Below are positions 6,477 to 9,338 of a stretch of DNA of 9,338 bases, in pieces. Both the position numbers and the translations under genes were made by a program. Numbering within the stretch: the first letter of the stretch is position 1; every line of letters begins with the position of its first letter. The stretch spans positions 1-9,338 of the forward strand of contig JAJRXN010000258.1 of NCBI GenBank assembly GCA_024276295.1, given 5' to 3'. This DNA comes from Acidobacteriota bacterium (GTDB lineage Bacteria; Acidobacteriota; Polarisedimenticolia; J045). The notes under the pieces are model-generated. The model was not told the origin of the DNA and made no database searches. It was given only the letters and a program-made list of their open reading frames with translations.

Positions 6477-6929
6477 ATGACCTTGGTGCGTTGGAATCCG
6501 TTCTCGGAACTCGAGCGCATCCAGCGTGAGGTGAATCGCCTCTTCGACGACACCGCCCTGCGGCGCATGAGTCCCGAAGGCGAGGAGCCGATCGCCAGCG
6601 CCTGGATCCCGCCGGTCGACATCGCCGAGGACAAGGACCGGATCACGGTGAGCGTCGACCTGCCGGGACTCGACCGGGACGACGTCAAGGTCGCGATCGA
6701 GGACAATCGCCTGACGATCTCGGGTGAGCGGAAGTTCGAGAAGAAGTCGGAAGACCGTGAATGGTCGCGCGTCGAGCGGGCCTACGGAGCGTTCACGCGG
6801 ACGTTCACGCTTCCGAACATCATCGACACCGACCACGTCGAGGCGACGATGGATCGCGGCGTCCTGACGGTCGTGCTGCCGAAGCGCGAAGAGGCGAAGC
6901 CGAAGCAGATCGACGTCAGGGTGGCCTGA
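6477..6929 (+). CDS. Small heat-shock protein, Hsp20/alpha-crystallin family
   Basis: This is a 150-aa ATP-independent chaperone that binds unfolding proteins and keeps them refoldable by the DnaK and ClpB machinery, acting as a cytoplasmic oligomer. The N-terminus MTLVRWNPFSELERIQREVNRLFDD is the typical bacterial class A arm. The alpha-crystallin domain runs from about residue 43 (WIPPVDIAEDKDRITVSVDLPG) to about 142. It includes LTISGERKFE and the conserved GVLTVVLPK near the end, and a short basic tail carries the IDVRVA extension. Length is normal for the family. The ATG at 6477 has the strong site AAAGGAGG five bases upstream (ending at 6471). It is a single-gene unit with its own intrinsic terminator, divergent from the dehydrogenase gene. 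The structured leader suggests post-transcriptional control. Confidence 0.96.
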   Translation: MTLVRWNPFSELERIQREVNRLFDDTALRRMSPEGEEPIASAWIPPVDIAEDKDRITVSVDLPGLDRDDVKVAIEDNRLTISGERKFEKKSEDREWSRVERAYGAFTRTFTLPNIIDTDHVEATMDRGVLTVVLPKREEAKPKQIDVRVA

Positions 6930-6960
6930 CGGCCAGCGCCACTGGGTGCTCGCTCGCGGA

Positions 6961-6989
6961 GGGAGGCGGTCACGCCTCCCTTTCGTTTT
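6961..6989 (+). terminator. Intrinsic terminator after hsp20
   Basis: GGGAGGCG (6961-6968) pairs perfectly with CGCCTCCC (6973-6980) across a GTCA loop, followed directly by the T-rich TTTCGTTTT (6981-6989). The outer A6960-T6981 pair can extend the stem. It lies 31 bp after the hsp20 stop and insulates the Mla operon downstream. Confidence 0.92.
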
Positions 6990-7037
6990 CTTCCGCGCCC
7001 ACGACCTTCAGACTCGCGCTCCGGGCCACGGGGCGGG

Positions 7038-7043
7038 TACCCT
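7038..7043 (+). promoter_or_regulatory. Putative -10 box of the mla operon, possibly giving a leaderless mRNA
   Basis: TACCCT (inside GTACCCTGCC) ends only eight bases before the ATG at 7052. If it is the -10 box, transcription would begin at or within a base or two of the start codon. This fits the absence of any Shine-Dalgarno sequence there. No convincing -35 box is visible. The alternative is that transcription starts further upstream, between the terminator and this site. Confidence 0.3.
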
Positions 7044-7051
7044 GCCCTGCG

Positions 7052-8227
7052 ATGAGCCCTTCCGAACCAGCGGCCCCGCCCCGGTCCCCGCGCCCGACCG
7101 CATGCGACCTGGCGATCACGCCGGCGCAGCATTCCGGGATCCGCTGGGCGCCGTCCGGCTGCTGGACGCTCGAGACCCTCGAGCAGGCCGAACGGGCGCT
7201 CGCGCAGACCGCCGGCGCCCCGCCGGCGGTGCTCGTGCTCGACCTCTCGTCGCTGGTCGCGCTGGACACCGCGGGCGCCCTGATGCTCGCCCGGGCGGTG
7301 CGCGACGCGCGTCCTGCGGAGATCGCGATCCGCGGCGGCACGGACGCCCAGCGGGCGCTGGTCGAGGCGATCCGCGGCCGTATCGAGCCATCGGCGCCTC
7401 CAGCGGCGGAGCGCCGACGCGACATTCCGGGCGCCGCGCTGCTGGCCAGGATCGGCGCGGCGGTCATCGAGGCCGCGGCGGAGAGCGGCCGCCAGCTCGG
7501 GTTTCTCGGCCGCCTGCTGACGACCCTGCCCCGGCTCGCCCGCTCGCCACGGGACTGGCCGATCGTCCCGTTCGTCGCCCACCTCGAGCGGGCCGGCGTC
7601 GACGCGACGCCGCTCGTCGGGCTGCTCTCGCTGATGATCGGCGGCGTGCTCGCGGTGCTCGGCGCGGACCTGCTCGCGCGCTTCGGCGCGGAGATCTTCA
7701 CCGTCAATCTCGTCTCGTTCGCGTTCCTGCGCGAGTTCGGCGTGCTGCTGGCCGCGATCCTCGTCGCCGGTCGCTCGGCCAGTGCCTTTGCCGCCGAGAT
7801 CGGTTCGATGAAGAGTCGGGAGGAGATCGACGCGATGGAGGTGCTCGGGCTCGATCCGCTCGAACGGCTGGTGATCCCGCGCATCGCGGCGCTGGTCCTC
7901 GCGCTTCCCCTGCTGACGGTCGTCGCCGACGCGCTCGGCCTGCTCGGCGGAGCGATCGTCTCCGCCCTGCTGCTCGACATCTCGCCGAGCCTGTTCATGG
8001 CGCGCCTGCAGGAAGCGACCGAGCTGAGACACTTCGCCACGGGCCTGCTCAAGGCGCCGATCTTCGCCGTGCTGATCGGCCTGATCGGCTGCTTCCAGGG
8101 CCTGCAAGTCGAAGGAGACGCGGAGTCCGTCGGCCGGCGGACGACCCGCGCCGTCGTGCAGGCGATCTTCGCCGTGATCCTCGCCGACGCCTTCTTCGCT
8201 GTGCTGCTGCTGGAGATCGGACTGTGA
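7052..8227 (+). CDS. mlaE: STAS-MlaE fusion: lipid ABC transporter permease
   Basis: This 391-aa inner-membrane permease of an Mla-type phospholipid transporter joins two parts that are separate in E. coli. Residues about 18-115 are a STAS (MlaB-like) domain with VLVLDLSSLVALDTAGALML; Thr73 occupies the place of the Ser usual in the DSAG motif. Residues about 140-391 are the MlaE permease, with several membrane segments. Recognisable stretches are TPLVGLLSLMIGGVLAVLGADLLARFGAEIF, REFGVLLAAILVAGRSASAFAAEIGSMKSREEIDAMEVLGLDP (the coupling region facing the ATPase) and the C-terminal GCFQGLQVEGDAESVGRRTTRAVV. Fused STAS-MlaE proteins are a known arrangement. The ATG at 7052 has no ribosome site. 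The stop overlaps the mlaF start as GTGA. The open frame upstream of 7052 has no family similarity and crosses the terminator. Confidence 0.93.
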   Translation: MSPSEPAAPPRSPRPTACDLAITPAQHSGIRWAPSGCWTLETLEQAERALAQTAGAPPAVLVLDLSSLVALDTAGALMLARAVRDARPAEIAIRGGTDAQRALVEAIRGRIEPSAPPAAERRRDIPGAALLARIGAAVIEAAAESGRQLGFLGRLLTTLPRLARSPRDWPIVPFVAHLERAGVDATPLVGLLSLMIGGVLAVLGADLLARFGAEIFTVNLVSFAFLREFGVLLAAILVAGRSASAFAAEIGSMKSREEIDAMEVLGLDPLERLVIPRIAALVLALPLLTVVADALGLLGGAIVSALLLDISPSLFMARLQEATELRHFATGLLKAPIFAVLIGLIGCFQGLQVEGDAESVGRRTTRAVVQAIFAVILADAFFAVLLLEIGL

Positions 8228-9021
8228 CGGACACGCCCCGCTGCGAGCCGGAAGCGGCGGTGGTGGTGCGCGGTCTGGTGACCCGTTTCGGCGGACGGGT
8301 GGTCCACGACGGCGTCGACCTCGTGGTCGGACGGGGCGACGTGCTCGGAATCGTCGGTGCGTCGGGAAGCGGAAAGTCCGTGCTCCTCAGGGCGATGCTC
8401 GGCCTGGTGCGCCCGGCGGCCGGCCGCGTCGAGGTCCTCGGCGTGGACGTCCGGCGGGCGACCGGCGCCCTGCGCACGGCACTCGAGCGCCGCCGGGGCG
8501 TGCTGTTCCAGGATGGCGCGCTGTTCAGCACGCTCTCCGTGCTCGAGAACGTCAAGGTTCCGCTGCGCCGTTTCACACGCCTGCCCGACCGGCTGCTCGA
8601 CGAGGTGGCCCGGCTCAGGATCCGGATGGCGGGCCTGCCGGACGACGCGGCGTACAGGCGTCCGGCGGAACTCTCCGGCGGGATGCGCAAGCGGGCCGGC
8701 CTCGCCCGCGCGCTGGCACTCGACCCGGAGATCCTGTTCCTCGACGAACCGACGGCCGGGCTCGATCCGATCGGCGCCGCTGCGCTGGACCGGCTCGTCG
8801 CCGACCTGGCCTCGATGCTCGGGCTGACCGTGGTCATGGTGACCCACGACCTCGACTCGCTGCTGACGGTCTGTACGCGGATCGCCGTGCTCGCCGGACG
8901 CAGGATCGTGATCTGCGGGCCGGTCGACGAGGTGATCGCCAGCGGTCACCCATGGGTGAAAGAATACTTCCACGGCCCGCGTGGCCGCGCGGCCACGCGC
9001 GGGCGACGGCAGGGAGAGTGA
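8224..9021 (+). CDS. mlaF: MlaF-like ABC transporter ATPase
   Basis: This 265-aa cytoplasmic ATPase powers the Mla/MCE lipid transporter together with the permease encoded just upstream. Walker A is GASGSGKS (45-52), the Q-loop is Gln96 in LFQDGALFSTLSVLENV, the signature is LSGGMRKRAGLARAL (from Leu150), Walker B is ILFLDEPTAGLD with Asp174 and Glu175, and the switch His is 208. The DGALFSTLSV and SGGMRKR forms are characteristic of the MlaF/Mkl group. The GTG at 8224 overlaps the mlaE stop (GTGA), with GGAG (8212-8215) eight bases before it. The last 15 or so residues are a basic, low-complexity tail (GPRGRAATRGRRQGE), encoded by a strong inverted repeat and possibly not conserved. Confidence 0.95.
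   Translation: MTDTPRCEPEAAVVVRGLVTRFGGRVVHDGVDLVVGRGDVLGIVGASGSGKSVLLRAMLGLVRPAAGRVEVLGVDVRRATGALRTALERRRGVLFQDGALFSTLSVLENVKVPLRRFTRLPDRLLDEVARLRIRMAGLPDDAAYRRPAELSGGMRKRAGLARALALDPEILFLDEPTAGLDPIGAAALDRLVADLASMLGLTVVMVTHDLDSLLTVCTRIAVLAGRRIVICGPVDEVIASGHPWVKEYFHGPRGRAATRGRRQGE
8976..9003 (+). repeat. Strong inverted repeat at the mlaF-mlaD junction
   Basis: GCGTGGCC (8979-8986) pairs perfectly with GGCCACGC (8991-8998) around GCGC. C8978-G8999 adds a ninth pair, and CCC/GGG outside extends it if two bases bulge. It ends 21 bases before the mlaD start and about 8 bases before its ribosome site. There is no T-tract, so it is not a typical intrinsic terminator. A role in mRNA stability or unequal expression of the operon is possible but unproven. 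Confidence 0.5.
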
Positions 9022-9024
9022 GCG

Positions 9025-9338
9025 TTGGAGACCAGGGCCAGTCACGTTCTCGTCGGCGCCTTCACGATCGTCGTCGTCGCGGCGGCCTTCGCCGGGGTCC
9101 TGTGGCTCGGCAAGTTCGAGCGCCAGCAGGGACGCCTCTACGAACTGGTGTTCGACGAGAAGGTCGTCGGCCTGTCGGTCGGATCTCCCGTCCAGTTCCA
9201 GGGGATCCCCGTCGGCGAGGTGCGGCGGCTGGCCCTCGACCCGAAGGACCCGCGGCGGGTGATCGCCGTGATCCGCGTCGACCCGGAGGCCCCGGTGCGC
9301 GAAGGCGTCGTCGCCGAGCTGCAGATCCAGGGGGTCAC
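9025..9338 (+). CDS. mlaD: MlaD-like MCE-domain lipid-binding protein, N-terminal part
   Basis: These are the first 104 codons of the substrate-binding MCE protein of the Mla transporter, cut by the right edge. A single membrane anchor spans about residues 8-30 (VLVGAFTIVVVAAAFAGVLWLGKF). The periplasmic MCE domain begins near Tyr39 with YELVFDEKVVGLSVGSPVQF, followed by QGIPVGEVRRLALDP, the classic MCE signature. MCE subunits form hexameric rings that hold phospholipid in transit. The start is TTG at 9025, three bases after the mlaF stop, with GGGAG (9012-9016) eight bases upstream overlapping the end of mlaF. This is the third non-ATG start among the operon-internal genes here. Related genes (MlaC-like, lipoprotein) would be expected past the edge. 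Confidence 0.93.
   Translation, partial: METRASHVLVGAFTIVVVAAAFAGVLWLGKFERQQGRLYELVFDEKVVGLSVGSPVQFQGIPVGEVRRLALDPKDPRRVIAVIRVDPEAPVREGVVAELQIQGV

Noticed and set aside
6312..6836. N-terminal extension of the aldehyde dehydrogenase frame across hsp20
   Set aside because: The ATG at 6309-6311 has a strong ribosome site and gives a normal-length enzyme; the extension is antisense to hsp20.
6946..8223. Upstream extension of the mlaF frame through mlaE
   Set aside because: This part is Arg/Ala/Gly-rich shadow of the permease gene; ATPase similarity starts only after the GTG at 8224.
6970..9045. Long open frame (691 codons) antisense to the whole mla operon
   Set aside because: It mirrors strongly supported mlaE, mlaF and mlaD, its translation is Ser/Arg/Ala-rich without family features, and long antisense frames are expected at this GC content.
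1..9338. CRISPR arrays, insertion sequences, prophage or toxin-antitoxin genes
   Set aside because: No regularly spaced repeats, transposase motifs, terminal inverted repeats or small paired genes were seen, and base composition looks uniform across the window.

Overview
The window is about 70% GC by eye and densely packed with protein genes from a Gram-negative (diderm) bacterium. The evidence is an MCE/Mla lipid-transport operon, two signal-peptide proteins that look like outer-membrane beta-barrels ending in Phe, and a probable lipoprotein M48 peptidase. GTG and TTG starts and 4-bp GTGA gene overlaps are common. The phylum cannot be fixed from this sequence; a high-GC proteobacterium or a member of Acidobacteriota, Myxococcota or a similar group would all fit. 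I see no tRNA, rRNA, CRISPR array, insertion sequence or prophage gene.

Layout. Bases 1-1694 (minus strand) hold a two-gene signalling operon: a FIST-domain sensor protein followed, with a GTGA overlap, by a sensor histidine kinase that runs off the left edge. A 230-bp divergent region separates it from a plus-strand envelope group: an M48 metallopeptidase with a C-terminal TPR-like region (1925-3235), an OmpW-like outer-membrane protein (3375-4100), and a second outer-membrane protein of the MetA-pathway/transporter type whose start lies inside the end of the OmpW-like gene (4070-4861). A minus-strand aldehyde dehydrogenase (4878-6311) converges on this group. A 165-bp divergent region then leads to a small heat-shock protein gene (6477-6929) with a structured leader, followed by a clear intrinsic terminator (6961-6989). 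The right end (7052-9338) is an Mla-type operon: a STAS-MlaE fusion permease, the MlaF ATPase, and the start of the MlaD/MCE protein, cut by the window edge.

How the genes fit together. Most of the window concerns envelope maintenance. The Mla operon moves phospholipids between membranes, the M48 peptidase is of a kind that helps assemble or clear outer-membrane proteins, and two barrel proteins sit next to it. Hsp20 handles cytoplasmic protein stress, and the FIST-kinase pair is a self-contained sensory module.

No novel multi-gene system is evident; every gene belongs to a recognisable family. The points most worth a second look are at the regulatory level: mutually exclusive hairpins around the hsp20 ribosome binding site, a dyad centred on a TTGACA box between the dehydrogenase and hsp20 genes, a recurring GTANNNTNCC sequence upstream of four genes (including a possible leaderless mlaE), and a perfect hairpin at the mlaF-mlaD junction.
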